Origin: Teichococcus wenyumeiae | GTDB taxonomy: Bacteria > Pseudomonadota > Alphaproteobacteria > Acetobacterales > Acetobacteraceae | Direction of reading: 5' to 3' | Assembly (NCBI RefSeq): GCF_003696345.1 | Contig: NZ_RFLX01000003.1 | Coordinates: 1-64,000, forward strand | Length of the DNA stretch: 64,000 nt | In this document: positions 53,958 to 63,125 of the stretch, one piece after another | Position numbering within the stretch: position 1 is the stretch's first letter | Layout: the number at the start of each line of letters is the position of its first letter | Translations under genes and position numbers: made by a program | Notes under the pieces: generated by a model | Told to the model about the DNA's origin: nothing | The model's database searches: none | What the model saw: only the letters and a program-made list of their open reading frames with translations

Positions 53958-55343
53958 GTGACCGTATTCGAAGAGACCCTGGCAGCCGACCGCGCCACAC
54001 CCCACCAGGTAAGCCTTCCAGCCCTGCTGGCGGTGCTCGTGTCAGTGTCGATCTCGACGCTCGACATCTCGCTGACCAACACCGCCCTGCCAGCTATTGC
54101 CCGCGATATCGGGGCGGCCAGCGCCACCTCGATCTGGGTGGTCAACGTGTACTATCTCGTGGTGGTCGCCTCCCTGCTGCCGCTTGCGGCACTGGGAGAG
54201 ATCTTCGGGCACCGGCGCGTCTTCATCGCGGGGATCTTGGTCTTCATGGTCGGGTCGCTCGCCTCCGGGCTGGCTTGGTCGCTACCCACACTCGTGGCTG
54301 CCCGCGCCGTGCTGGGCCTCGGCGCCGCCGCCATTTCGGCGGTGACCCCGGCTCTGATCCGCTTCATCTACCCGCCACAGCACCTCGGCCGCGGCCTCGG
54401 TGTCTATGCGCTCGTTGTCGGGGTGGCCTTCACGGCTGGTCCGACCATCGCCGCCGCCGTCCTAGCCGTCGCCAACTGGCCGTGGTTGTACCTCGTGAAC
54501 CTCCCGGTCGGTCTCGTTGCCACAGGCCTCACACTGCGCAGCCTTCCCGCCACGGAGAGGAACGCGCGCCCGTTCGACGGCCTGTCGGCAACTCTTTGTG
54601 CCGCGCTCTTCGCCTTGATTTTGACGGGTCTGTCCGGCCTCGCGCACCAAGTGGCGTGGATCTGGATTCTGGCCGCATGGATCGGTGCCGCCTTCTGCGG
54701 CTATGCCTTGCTGCAACGCGAGGCCGGCCGGCCCGCACCGATCCTCGCGGTGGATCTGTTCCGACGCCCCTTGTTCTCCCTGTCGTCAGCGACCTCCGTC
54801 TGCGCCTTTGCCGTCCAGGGGCTGGCCTTCGTCGTGCTGCCCTTCTGGCTGCACACCGGGCTGGGGTTCAGCCAGTCCGAAACAGGACTCCTCATCACCC
54901 CCTGGCCTGCCACCCTCGCGGTGATGGCCCTCATCGCGGCGCCCCTGGCCGACCGGCATTCCCCTGGCCTGCTTGGAGGCGGCGGACTGCTGATCCTGTG
55001 TGGCGGCATGGCGAGCCTTGCCCTGTTGCCGTCCCATCCGACGCCGCTCGACATCGCTTGGCGGATGTCGCTGTGCGGGGTGGGGTTCGGCTTCTTCCAG
55101 GCACCCAATATGAAGGCTATCATGGCCAGTGCGCCACGCGAGCGAAGCGGCGGCGCCAGCGGCATCGTCGCGACGTCGCGCCTCCTGGGCCAGGCGATCG
55201 GCGCGGCTCTGGTGGCGCTTTGCCTTTCGGCCTCGCCCGCAGGCGGTGCCCTCATGGCGGTATGGGTCGGCTGCTGCATCGCCATCCTGGGGAGCCTGAT
55301 GAGCTTGTCCCGGCTCCTCCCTGCCGTACGCGGCCGGGTCTAG
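53958..55343 (+). CDS. MFS transporter, DHA2 (14-span) drug efflux family
   Basis: 461 aa from the GTG at 53958, with AGGA nine nt upstream; the frame extends to 53805 without a ribosome site. 'SISTLDISLTNTALPAIARDIGA' near residue 28 is DHA2 motif D1, 'LGEIFGHRRVFIAG' motif A, and 'ALVVGVAFTAGPTIA' motif C of antiporters. Probably a proton-driven exporter. Not clearly linked to neighbours. Confidence 0.85.
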   Translation: MTVFEETLAADRATPHQVSLPALLAVLVSVSISTLDISLTNTALPAIARDIGAASATSIWVVNVYYLVVVASLLPLAALGEIFGHRRVFIAGILVFMVGSLASGLAWSLPTLVAARAVLGLGAAAISAVTPALIRFIYPPQHLGRGLGVYALVVGVAFTAGPTIAAAVLAVANWPWLYLVNLPVGLVATGLTLRSLPATERNARPFDGLSATLCAALFALILTGLSGLAHQVAWIWILAAWIGAAFCGYALLQREAGRPAPILAVDLFRRPLFSLSSATSVCAFAVQGLAFVVLPFWLHTGLGFSQSETGLLITPWPATLAVMALIAAPLADRHSPGLLGGGGLLILCGGMASLALLPSHPTPLDIAWRMSLCGVGFGFFQAPNMKAIMASAPRERSGGASGIVATSRLLGQAIGAALVALCLSASPAGGALMAVWVGCCIAILGSLMSLSRLLPAVRGRV

Positions 55344-55814
55344 CACGACTTGGCGCCTTGAGGCCGGGTGACGGTTCCCTCCCTGCTGAACGATGCAGCG
55401 GGAGGCGAGGATGGCAGCCGTTCACGGTAGTGGCGCCGACCTGGATCGCTGGCTGGTGCCCTTGCTGGAGGATTGGTGCCCGCCGCTTTCCGGCTACCAC
55501 CTCTTCTATCCAAGCCGCAGGCAGACGACGCCAACCTTCACGGCTGGCGTAGGTGCGTTGCGATATCGCGCGAGGAAAGTTGCAGGCTGACCAAATCGAT
55601 CATCAGGATAGCTTGGCCGCGCTTCGAAGAGCGGACGCGGAACTCCATCGCTTTGATGGAAACGCCAACTGTCACCGCCACATCCAGCAGCAGGCGGACA
55701 GCGCATTCAACGGGGCGTTGTCGACGCTACCGGGGCGCCATCGCCTTTTCGGCTTACTGACGCGGCAGTGGCTGCTTCAGCCATGACGGACATCCTCGTA
55801 AGGCTCATGAGGTT
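55344..55814. other. Gene-poor interval
   Basis: 471 bp. A 65-codon frame at 55393-55590 contains 'DLDRWLVPLLEDW', faintly like the N-terminus of IS701-type transposases, but the rest does not follow. No other feature was found. Confidence 0.4.
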
Positions 55815-57173
55815 TCACATCGGCACCGGGGCGGGCATTACCGGGCCGGGGAGTTCCGCACCCCGCCGGATCAGGTCTCGAAGTGTCATCGCGCCTAGCT
55901 TCCCCAGGACAGGCTCCGTGAGTTCGCTGAACTTGGCGTCCAGTTCCTCATCGGTGAGCGGATCCTCCGGGTCTCCTTTCCGGGTAGGCTGCTCGTGCTC
56001 GAAAACCTGACCGTCCCTGAGTTCCAGCCGTAGCCGGGCGGCCCGGCGCCTTGGATAGGCATCGACCAGTTCCGGCGCCAAGCTGACGGACACCCTCGGC
56101 ATGAAGGCATGCAGCACCGGGTCGTGCAGCCGCTCCGGCGTGAAGGCGTTCAGCCGGACGGCACCGTGGTGCAGTAGCGCGGCCACGCAGTACTGCATGC
56201 TGAACCGGGCTTCCTGCTCGGTTCGCACGGACGGCCGGTCGCACATCTCCGCCGTGGCGCGGTAGCCAGCGACGTGGATGCGCAAAACGTCCTCCGGCCG
56301 GAAAGGCTGCCGGGCCTTCATTGCCAGCAGGCCGTCGAGCGCCGGAAAGATATGGCCGCAGCACCCGTGGTTCTTGAACGTCATCTCGCCGATCACGAAG
56401 CGGGTGCCGAGGCCGGCCAGCGCCAGATCCCAGCGTCCGGTCGAATCGCTGGTGGCGGCTGCAAACCCAGCAGGACCATCCAGTACGTCCGGTGCGCCCG
56501 TTATGCCAACGGCCGCGGCCCGTGCGGCCAGCACACCCGCCTCGGCAGCGTGGCCCGGGTGCATCGGCTTGCTCATGCCGCTGCCGCGGAACGCCTGCTG
56601 CAACCCGCCGGACATCGTGGCGGCCAGGGCGATCGCATGGCCGACCTGATTGGCATCGCAGTCCAGCAGAACGGCAGCGGCCACGGCGGCCGCGATGGTA
56701 CCGACCGTCGCGGTGGTGTGCCACATCCGGTAATGGCTGGGCTGCACCGCCAGGGCTATGCGGCCGCCGACCTCGTAGCCCGCCGCCATGGCACGCAGCA
56801 GCGCGTCCATGCTTGCGCCGCGCGCCTGCGCCACGGCCAGGGCCGCGGCCACTGTCGGGCTGCCAGGGTGCAGTCCTGAATCCCGGTGAATGTCGTCGAA
56901 CTCAACCGTGTGGCTCGCGATGCCGTTCAGCAACGCGGCGTGCCTGGCGGAGCCACGCTGCCCGTCCACGTAGCAGATGGCGCTGCCTTCCCCCCGCTCA
57001 TCCGCCAGTGCCGCCGCCAACAAGGTTGCCGGAGGCTGCCGCGCGCCGGGCAGGGTCGCGGCGAACCAGTCCAGCAGGGCCCGCCGCGCATGATGCTCCA
57101 GGCCCTCCGGCCAGGCGGCATACCGCCAGTCCGCAGCATGGGCGGCCAGGACGGGCAGGGGGGGCGCGGTCAC
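55815..57173 (-). CDS. MmgE/PrpD-family protein
   Basis: 452 aa, GTG start overlapping the acyl-CoA ligase stop (GTGA). 'GIASHTVEFDDIHRDSGLHPGSPTVAAALAVA' near residue 87 and 'GGLQQAFRGSGMSKPMHPGHAAEAGVLAA' near 195 are the family motifs. The family includes 2-methylcitrate dehydratase PrpD and cis-aconitate decarboxylase. Last gene of the five-gene operon; it may dehydrate or decarboxylate a tricarboxylic-type substrate. The specific reaction is not deducible. Confidence 0.88.
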   Translation of the reverse strand: MTAPPLPVLAAHAADWRYAAWPEGLEHHARRALLDWFAATLPGARQPPATLLAAALADERGEGSAICYVDGQRGSARHAALLNGIASHTVEFDDIHRDSGLHPGSPTVAAALAVAQARGASMDALLRAMAAGYEVGGRIALAVQPSHYRMWHTTATVGTIAAAVAAAVLLDCDANQVGHAIALAATMSGGLQQAFRGSGMSKPMHPGHAAEAGVLAARAAAVGITGAPDVLDGPAGFAAATSDSTGRWDLALAGLGTRFVIGEMTFKNHGCCGHIFPALDGLLAMKARQPFRPEDVLRIHVAGYRATAEMCDRPSVRTEQEARFSMQYCVAALLHHGAVRLNAFTPERLHDPVLHAFMPRVSVSLAPELVDAYPRRRAARLRLELRDGQVFEHEQPTRKGDPEDPLTDEELDAKFSELTEPVLGKLGAMTLRDLIRRGAELPGPVMPAPVPM

Positions 57174-59239
57174 CGGAGCACTGCCAGCCCGTCCACCGCC
57201 CGGGCGCCTTGCCCCTGCGGCAGCACGAAGAGCGGGTTGATCTCCGCTTCCAGGAGGCGATCGCCTGCCGCGCCAGCCATGGCGGCAAAGGCCATCACGG
57301 CGTCCACCAAGGCCGGTACATCGGCCGCCGGGGCACCGCGGTAGCCACGCAGCAGGCGGGCGGCCTTCAGCTCCTCCACCATGGCCTCCGCATCCGTGCG
57401 GGCAATGGGCAGCAGGCGCAGGGTGGTGTCCTGGAACAATTCCGCCGCCACGCCACCGGAGCCGAGCAGGATCACCGGCCCCAGTTGCGGGTCCCGGTGG
57501 AAGCCCAGGATCATCTCGACCCCGCCGCGGATACGCTCCTGCACCAGGAAGCCTTCCAGAGCCGGCGCCCCGGCGTCCTTCAGCCTCTGCTGCATGGTGA
57601 CGCAGGCATCCGGCACCTCGTCGGCCCGGAGGCCGACGCGAACACCGCCGATGTCGCTCTTGTGGGCAATGGCGCGGGACAGCACCTTCAGCACCACTTC
57701 GTCGCCAAGCTCCCGCGCGGCGGCGGCGGCGCCCTGTGCGTCGGCGGCCACATGCTCGCGGGTCACCGGCACCCCGAACCGCGCGAAGATGGCCTTGCTT
57801 TCGGCCTCGTTGAGATTCCCGGCGGGCAGGCCCGCCAGCACGGACGCGTCCTCGGCCACGGGGTCCGGCAGCGGCGGAAGCGCGCGGCGATGCAGGGCAC
57901 GCAGCATGGTGGCGCAGCTTTCCGGCGTCGCGAAGGCGGGTATGCCCTGCCCATTCAGCAGCCGCACCAGATGCGGGGCGTGTGGGCTCACATAGGCCAG
58001 CACCGGCTTCTCGCTGCGCGCCTGGCACTCGACGATGGCGCCCGCCACGATGTCCGGCGTCGCCAGGGCGGAGGAGCCGATCACGACGACCACCGCGTCG
58101 TAGCTCGGGCTTTCCAGCAGCGCGTCGATGGCGCCGCGAAACAGGTCCGGCCGCAGCCCGGCCAGCGTGACATCCACGGGATTGCGCCCGATCGTGACAG
58201 GATCCTCGTTGAGCAAGGCGGCAAGGCGCTGGGTCGTCGCCTCGTCCGGCGCGGGGACCTCGATGCCCGCCAGGCCACAGTTATCGGCCAGCAGCGTTCC
58301 GGCGCCACCCGTGGAGGTCAGGATGGCGGCCCGGTCCCCCTTCATGCGCCGCCCGCCCGCCAGTGCGGCGGGGATGTCCAGCAGGTCCGTGAAGCTCTCG
58401 GCGCGGATGACGCCGTATTGCCGGAACAGCGCGTCGTAGACCCGGTCCGCCCCAGCCAGCGCGCCAGTATGGGATGTGGCCGCCCGCGCCCCGGAATCCG
58501 AGCGGCCGACCTTGTACACGACAATGGGCTTGCCCAGCTCGGCTGCCCGCCTCGCCGCCTGCTTGAAGACCTCGGGCCGCCGCAGCCCTTCCATGTAGAC
58601 GGCGATGACATCGGTGGCCTCGTCCTCCACCAGGTGCGCGATCATCTCGCTGCTATCGATATCCGCCTCGTTGCCGGTGGAGACCAGCTTGGCGAAGCCA
58701 ATGCCCCGGTCCGCCGCGCGCGACAGCAGCGAGCCCAGGATGCCGCCGCTCTGCGACACCACCGAGATGCGGCCGGTGGCGAGGTTGCCAACTTCCAGCG
58801 CGCCGGTGGCGGACAGCATCATGCCGTCCGTCAGGTTCACCAGCCCGATGGTATTGGGGCCGAGCAGCCGCATCCCGCCCGCCGCGTCCTTCAGCGCCTG
58901 CTGGCGGCGGGCGCCGTCCTCGTTCGCCTCGCCATAGCCGCTGGCCAGCACGATGGCGGCCTGGCAGCCTTTGGCCGCGAGGTCGCGCACCGCCGCCTTG
59001 GCCCGCTCCGGCCCCAGCAGCACGATGGCGGCGTCCGGAGCGCCAGGCAGCGCGGCGACATCAGGGTAGCAGCGCAGGCCCGCGATGCTGTCGGCGCGCG
59101 GGTTCACCGGCCAGATTTCGCCGGAGAATCCGTATTTCTGCAGATAGCCGACGGGGCGGCCGGTCATCTTGCCGGCGTCGGCGGAGGCGCCGATCACCGC
59201 GACGCTGCGCGGGCGCAGCAGGGCACCGATGGCACTCAT
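57170..59239 (-). CDS. NDP-forming acyl-CoA ligase (acetate--CoA ligase family)
   Basis: 689 aa. CoA-binding domain first ('SVAVIGASADAGKMTGRPVGYLQKYGF' near residue 12), ligase domain with 'SQSGGILGSLLSRAADRGIGFAKLVSTGNEADI' near 165 and phospho-His in 'TSHTGALAG' near 250, then an ATP-grasp domain ('VVLKVLSRAIAHKSDIGGVRVGL' near 505). Start ATG overlaps the enoyl-CoA hydratase stop. It would activate a carboxylic acid to its CoA ester, or run the reverse to conserve ATP. Confidence 0.92.
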   Translation of the reverse strand: MSAIGALLRPRSVAVIGASADAGKMTGRPVGYLQKYGFSGEIWPVNPRADSIAGLRCYPDVAALPGAPDAAIVLLGPERAKAAVRDLAAKGCQAAIVLASGYGEANEDGARRQQALKDAAGGMRLLGPNTIGLVNLTDGMMLSATGALEVGNLATGRISVVSQSGGILGSLLSRAADRGIGFAKLVSTGNEADIDSSEMIAHLVEDEATDVIAVYMEGLRRPEVFKQAARRAAELGKPIVVYKVGRSDSGARAATSHTGALAGADRVYDALFRQYGVIRAESFTDLLDIPAALAGGRRMKGDRAAILTSTGGAGTLLADNCGLAGIEVPAPDEATTQRLAALLNEDPVTIGRNPVDVTLAGLRPDLFRGAIDALLESPSYDAVVVVIGSSALATPDIVAGAIVECQARSEKPVLAYVSPHAPHLVRLLNGQGIPAFATPESCATMLRALHRRALPPLPDPVAEDASVLAGLPAGNLNEAESKAIFARFGVPVTREHVAADAQGAAAAARELGDEVVLKVLSRAIAHKSDIGGVRVGLRADEVPDACVTMQQRLKDAGAPALEGFLVQERIRGGVEMILGFHRDPQLGPVILLGSGGVAAELFQDTTLRLLPIARTDAEAMVEELKAARLLRGYRGAPAADVPALVDAVMAFAAMAGAAGDRLLEAEINPLFVLPQGQGARAVDGLAVLR

Positions 59240-60069
59240 GCCACCTCTCCCTTCTGCTTGGCCGCGCGGCGCCGGGCGACGCCTTCCAGGAAAGCCGCGA
59301 CCGATTCCTGGTGCTCGCGGGAGCTGTAGCAAATGGCCTGCGCCTGGCTGCCCATGGAAAAGACCTGCTCCACCGAAAGCTCGAAGGTCTGGTCGAGGAT
59401 GTTCTTGCTCAGCGCCAGTGCAGCGGGGGCGCCGTGGCTCAGTTCAGCGGCCCAGGCGCGCGCGTCGTCCAGCAGCGTCCCGGCACCCGTGACGCGGTCG
59501 ATCATGCCGATGCGGAGCGCTTCCTCCGGCTCCACCGTGCGGCCGGAGAAGATCAGTTCCTTGGCGCGCGACAGGCCGACGCGGCGCGGCAGGAAGTACA
59601 TGCCGCCGCCATCCGGGATCAGCCCGCGCAGGATGTAGGTCATGGCGAAACGCGCGGCGTCGGAGGCGATGATGAAGTCGCAGCACAACGCGACGTCGCA
59701 GCCCAGCCCCGTGGCGGCGCCGTTGACCGCGGCGATGGTCGGCTTCGGCAGGGCGTGCAGCATGGAAATGGCGTGGTGCGTGCGCTGCTGCCTGCGCCAG
59801 CCGTTCAGCGCCACCTCGCCCTGCGGCACGGACAGGCGCGCCTGCATCGACTTCACGTCACCGCCCGAGCAGAAGCCCTTGCCCGCGCCGGTGACCACCA
59901 GCGCCTTGATGCTGTCGGTCTTGGCCACGTGGTCCAGCGCCGCCATCAGGTCCGCGCGCATGTCGTCGTCGATGGCATTGCGCGCCGCCGGGCGGTTCAG
60001 GGTGAGAACCGCGACAGGGCCATCGGCCTGCAGCAGGATGGCATCGGATTCGGCGGAAGTGGGGGTCAT
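59236..60069 (-). CDS. Enoyl-CoA hydratase/isomerase family protein
   Basis: 277 aa from the ATG at 60069. Crotonase motifs: 'LNRPAARNAIDDDMRADL' near residue 25, oxyanion 'GAGKGFCSGGDVKSM' near 63, and 'AAVNGAATGLGCDVALCCDFIIAS' near 107. The first catalytic Glu position is not obvious in 'LGCDVAL', and 'RGLIPDGGGMYFLPRRVG' near 140 has Asp where hydratases have Glu, so isomerase or another crotonase reaction is possible. Confidence 0.88.
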   Translation of the reverse strand: MTPTSAESDAILLQADGPVAVLTLNRPAARNAIDDDMRADLMAALDHVAKTDSIKALVVTGAGKGFCSGGDVKSMQARLSVPQGEVALNGWRRQQRTHHAISMLHALPKPTIAAVNGAATGLGCDVALCCDFIIASDAARFAMTYILRGLIPDGGGMYFLPRRVGLSRAKELIFSGRTVEPEEALRIGMIDRVTGAGTLLDDARAWAAELSHGAPAALALSKNILDQTFELSVEQVFSMGSQAQAICYSSREHQESVAAFLEGVARRRAAKQKGEVA

Positions 60070-60083
60070 GGGATCAGTCCTCG

Positions 60084-61058
60084 TCAGGCTTTGGCGGCGG
60101 CGTTCAGCGGCCGCGGCAAGGGAGCGCCCTCGTTCCAGGCCCGCAGGCATTCCACCGCGCCATCGAAGTAGTGGCGGAAGTTCTGCTGCGTGACGTAGCC
60201 GAGGTGCGGAGTCAGGATGGTGTTCGGTGCCTGCCGGATGGGGTCATCGGCAGTCATGGGCTCGGGCTCGTGCGTGTCGATGGCGGCGCCCCCCAATTGG
60301 CCGCTGCGCAGCGCCGCGATCAGCGCTGGTTGATCCACGAGCGGGCCGCGCGCGGTGTTCACCAGCAGCGCGCCACGGCGCATCAGGGCCAGTTCCGCCG
60401 CGCCGGCAATGCCGCGCGTGGTAGGCCCCAGGCCGAGATGCAGCGTCAGGATGTCGGCCCGGCGGAACAGCGTTTTCTTGTCGACCAACTCGGCACCCGC
60501 GGCCTCGGCGGTGGCTGCCGTCATGTTCGGGCTCCAGGCCAGCAGCCGCATGCCGAAGGCGCGGCCGATGGCGGCAACCCCGGCACCGATGCGCCCCAGC
60601 CCGGCGATGGACAGCGTCGCGCCTTCCAGCCCCAATCCTGTTCCCTGCTGCCACGCGCCCTGCCGCAGCCGCTGCTCCTGCTGCGGCAGGCCACGCGCCA
60701 GGGAGAGGATCAGTCCCCAGGTCAGCTCCACCGTCGGCGAGGCCAGTGAAGGCGTGCCGCAGACCGCGATGCCCCCGGCGTCGCAGGCATCGAGGTCGAG
60801 CACCCGGTTGCGCATGCCGGTGGTCACCACCAGCCGCAGCCCGGGCACGCGCCGTACCAGGCTGGCAGGGAAGGGGCTGCGCTCGCGGATCAGCACCACG
60901 GCATCGGCTTCCTCGGCCGCAAGGCGTGCGACGAGGTCTTCCTCATCCAGCTTCCGGTCGAGGAAGGTGACGGGCAGGCCGGACCAGTCGGCGGAGCCCG
61001 GCGCGGCGCCGCCGAAATCGTCCAGCACCAGGATGCGGCGAAGCGGGACGCGCGGCAT
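60084..61058 (-). CDS. D-2-hydroxyacid dehydrogenase family protein
   Basis: 324 aa from the ATG at 61058, sharing bases with the Bug-gene stop (TGATG). NAD-binding 'LSIAGLGRIGAGVAAIGRAFGMRLLAWS' near residue 150, catalytic Arg in 'LVNTARGPLVDQPALIAAL' near 235, Glu in 'IDTHEPEPM' near 264, and His in 'LTPHLGYVT' near 285. It interconverts 2-oxo and 2-hydroxy acids. Confidence 0.92.
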   Translation of the reverse strand: MPRVPLRRILVLDDFGGAAPGSADWSGLPVTFLDRKLDEEDLVARLAAEEADAVVLIRERSPFPASLVRRVPGLRLVVTTGMRNRVLDLDACDAGGIAVCGTPSLASPTVELTWGLILSLARGLPQQEQRLRQGAWQQGTGLGLEGATLSIAGLGRIGAGVAAIGRAFGMRLLAWSPNMTAATAEAAGAELVDKKTLFRRADILTLHLGLGPTTRGIAGAAELALMRRGALLVNTARGPLVDQPALIAALRSGQLGGAAIDTHEPEPMTADDPIRQAPNTILTPHLGYVTQQNFRHYFDGAVECLRAWNEGAPLPRPLNAAAKA

Positions 61059-62035
61059 CACTCGGCCCGGATGTTGGCGCGGGTCACGACTTCCTGCCAC
61101 CGCGTGCGGTCCGCCTCGATGAAGCGTGCGTAGTCTGCGGGCGTCGGGCTCATCTCGATCTCGACGCCTTCCTCGGCCAGGCGCTGCTTGGCAGCGGCAT
61201 CCGCCAGGGTGGCGTTCAGGGCGGCGTGGAGCGCGGCCACGCGGTCGCTCGGCATGCCTGCCGGGCCCAGGATTCCATACCAGGTCGACGACAGGATCTT
61301 GGGGAAGCCCTGCTCGACGGTGGTCGGCACCTCCGGGAGGAATTCCAGACGGCGCGGGGCGGCCACTGCCAATGCGCGCAATCCGCCCGAGGCGATATGG
61401 GGCCGCAGGGGCGCCGCGGCGTTGGTCAGGATCTGCACGCGTCCGGCCAGGACATCGGTAATGGCGGGTCCCGTGCCACGGTAGGGGATGTGCTCCATCT
61501 CGGCACCGAACTCGAGCGAGAGCAGCGCCCCCAGGACGTGGCCTGTGGTGCCGACCCCCGGGCTGGCATAGGACAGCGGCGGCTTGGCGCGGCGGGCGAG
61601 GTCCCGCAACTCGCCCATGCTGCGGGCCTCGACCTTGGGGTTCACCGTGATGACATTCGGCGCATTGCCGATGAAGCCGACCGGCGTGAAGTCCCGGATG
61701 ATGTCGTAGGGGATCTTTGGCTGCACCAGGCTGCTGATCAGGAAGCTGCCGCTGCCGCCCAGCAGCAGCGTGTAGCCGTCCTTGGGGGAGGTCGATACGG
61801 CCTCGTTACCCAGCACGCCACCGGCGCCGCCACGGTTCTCCACCACGAAGGTCTGCCCCAGCCGGGCGCCCATTCCCTCCGCGATGACCCGGCCAACGAT
61901 GTCATTGCTGCCACCAGCCGCGAAAGGGATGATCAGGCGGATCGGCCGGTCAGGATAACGCTCCTGGGCCAGCACAGCCGGCGCGCGGAGCGCGGCCAGG
62001 GCAGGCAACATCATCAGGGCGGTGCGACGGTTCAT
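61058..62035 (-). CDS. Tripartite tricarboxylate transporter-type binding protein (Bug/TctC family)
   Basis: 325 aa from the ATG at 62035. Signal peptide residues 1-23 (MNRRTALMMLPALAALRAPA, with RR). 'YPDRPIRLIIPFAAGGSNDIVGRVIAE' is the Bug hallmark and 'YASPGVGTTGHVLGALL' is the ligand-loop region. No TctA/TctB membrane genes are nearby, as usual for orphan Bug genes. First gene of the operon, facing the lysR gene at 62174. It probably delivers the carboxylate degraded by the downstream enzymes. Confidence 0.93.
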   Translation of the reverse strand: MNRRTALMMLPALAALRAPAVLAQERYPDRPIRLIIPFAAGGSNDIVGRVIAEGMGARLGQTFVVENRGGAGGVLGNEAVSTSPKDGYTLLLGGSGSFLISSLVQPKIPYDIIRDFTPVGFIGNAPNVITVNPKVEARSMGELRDLARRAKPPLSYASPGVGTTGHVLGALLSLEFGAEMEHIPYRGTGPAITDVLAGRVQILTNAAAPLRPHIASGGLRALAVAAPRRLEFLPEVPTTVEQGFPKILSSTWYGILGPAGMPSDRVAALHAALNATLADAAAKQRLAEEGVEIEMSPTPADYARFIEADRTRWQEVVTRANIRAE

Positions 62036-62101
62036 GGGCGGGCATCCTCCGGTGGCTGCCACGTGCGGCCATGCCGCCGGGCGCCTTGTTTCCGGCAGTG
62101 T

Positions 62102-62119
62102 CCTCCCGTCCTTGGGAGG
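62102..62119. promoter_or_regulatory. Inverted repeat in the lysR-Bug divergent region
   Basis: CCTCCC and GGGAGG separated by 6 nt, 67 bp upstream of the Bug start codon. Possibly a regulator half-site pair; a poly-A tract follows it. Confidence 0.35.
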
Positions 62120-62146
62120 CAAAAAAGTCCTAGAATTCCTTGCTGT

Positions 62147-62167
62147 ACCCCAACCTGATGTTAGGGT
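62147..62167. promoter_or_regulatory. Imperfect operator-like palindrome just before lysR
   Basis: ACCCCAAC and GTTAGGGT with a 5-nt spacer (7 of 8 positions complementary), ending 6 nt before the lysR start. Position over the ribosome site suits autorepression by the LysR protein. Inference. Confidence 0.4.
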
Positions 62168-62173
62168 GCCGCG

Positions 62174-63064
62174 ATGAAACGCCCCCCATTGCCCTTCGAG
62201 AGCCTCTGGGCCTTCCGCGTGATCGCGGAGACCGGCAGCCTGACGGCGGCAGCGGCGGCGCTGGGCGTCACGCAACCGGCGGTCAGCAAGCGGTTGCGGG
62301 ACCTGGAACTGATCATGGGCTGCTCGCTAGTCCGGCGCGGCGTCAACGCCATTGGCCTGACCAGGGCAGGAGTACGGTTCGCGGAAGAGCTGCAGGAAGG
62401 CTTCGCACAGATCCAGGCCGCGGTGGATCACCTGCAGACCCAGTCAGCCCCCTTGCGTATCCGCGCCTACACGACCTGGGCGTTGCGGTGGCTCATCCCG
62501 CGCCTGCCCCGCTTCCACGCGGCGCATCCTGGAATCGACGTGGAAGTCTCCACCTCCACGGCCATCGTCGACCTGGCGCGCGAGGGTGTGGACGCGGCCG
62601 TTCACACGGTACCCGCAGGTGCGGCGCCACCGTTCGGAGGACGGCGCCTGCAGGCGGTCATGATCTCGCCTTTCGCAGCGCCATCGATCCTGAAGGGTAT
62701 GCCGGGCCGATGGCCCAGCTCGGCAAGGCTGCTGGGCAGCAAGGTCCGCGCCAGGGACTGGGACCTCTGGCTGCGGCAGGCTGGGCCGGCCTCCACGCAG
62801 CCGCCCCTGCTGTTCGAGAGCACGACTCTGGCCATCCAGGCGGCCATGGAGGGGCTTGGCATCGTCATCTGCTCCCCTTCCTTTGTGCGCGATGAGGTGC
62901 AGACAGGGAAGCTCGTGGCACTCTCGGACATCAGCATCCCGACAGGCGACCTTTACTGGCTCTTCCTGCCCACAGGGCGTGTCGGCGAGGCTCTCGGCAT
63001 CTTCGCGGACTGGTTGGTCCGCGAAGCGCAGGCCGAGAGTACCGTCCCGGATCAGAAGCCGTAG
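62174..63064 (+). CDS. LysR-family regulator (GcvA-like), divergent from the catabolic operon
   Basis: 296 aa. HTH 'FESLWAFRVIAETGSLTAAAAALGVTQPAVSKRLRDLE' at residues 8-45, then a periplasmic-binding-like sensor domain with 'YTTWALRWLIPRLPRFHAAHPGIDVEVST' near 98, the wording of the GcvA group. Start ATG lies 138 bp from the Bug start. Probable activator of the Bug-PrpD operon. Confidence 0.9.
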   Translation: MKRPPLPFESLWAFRVIAETGSLTAAAAALGVTQPAVSKRLRDLELIMGCSLVRRGVNAIGLTRAGVRFAEELQEGFAQIQAAVDHLQTQSAPLRIRAYTTWALRWLIPRLPRFHAAHPGIDVEVSTSTAIVDLAREGVDAAVHTVPAGAAPPFGGRRLQAVMISPFAAPSILKGMPGRWPSSARLLGSKVRARDWDLWLRQAGPASTQPPLLFESTTLAIQAAMEGLGIVICSPSFVRDEVQTGKLVALSDISIPTGDLYWLFLPTGRVGEALGIFADWLVREAQAESTVPDQKP

Positions 63065-63125
63065 AGTCGTTCGGACTTGGTGATGACGAGGCGGTGCAGC
63101 GCTGTCTCGTCCTGAAGAGGCCGCA

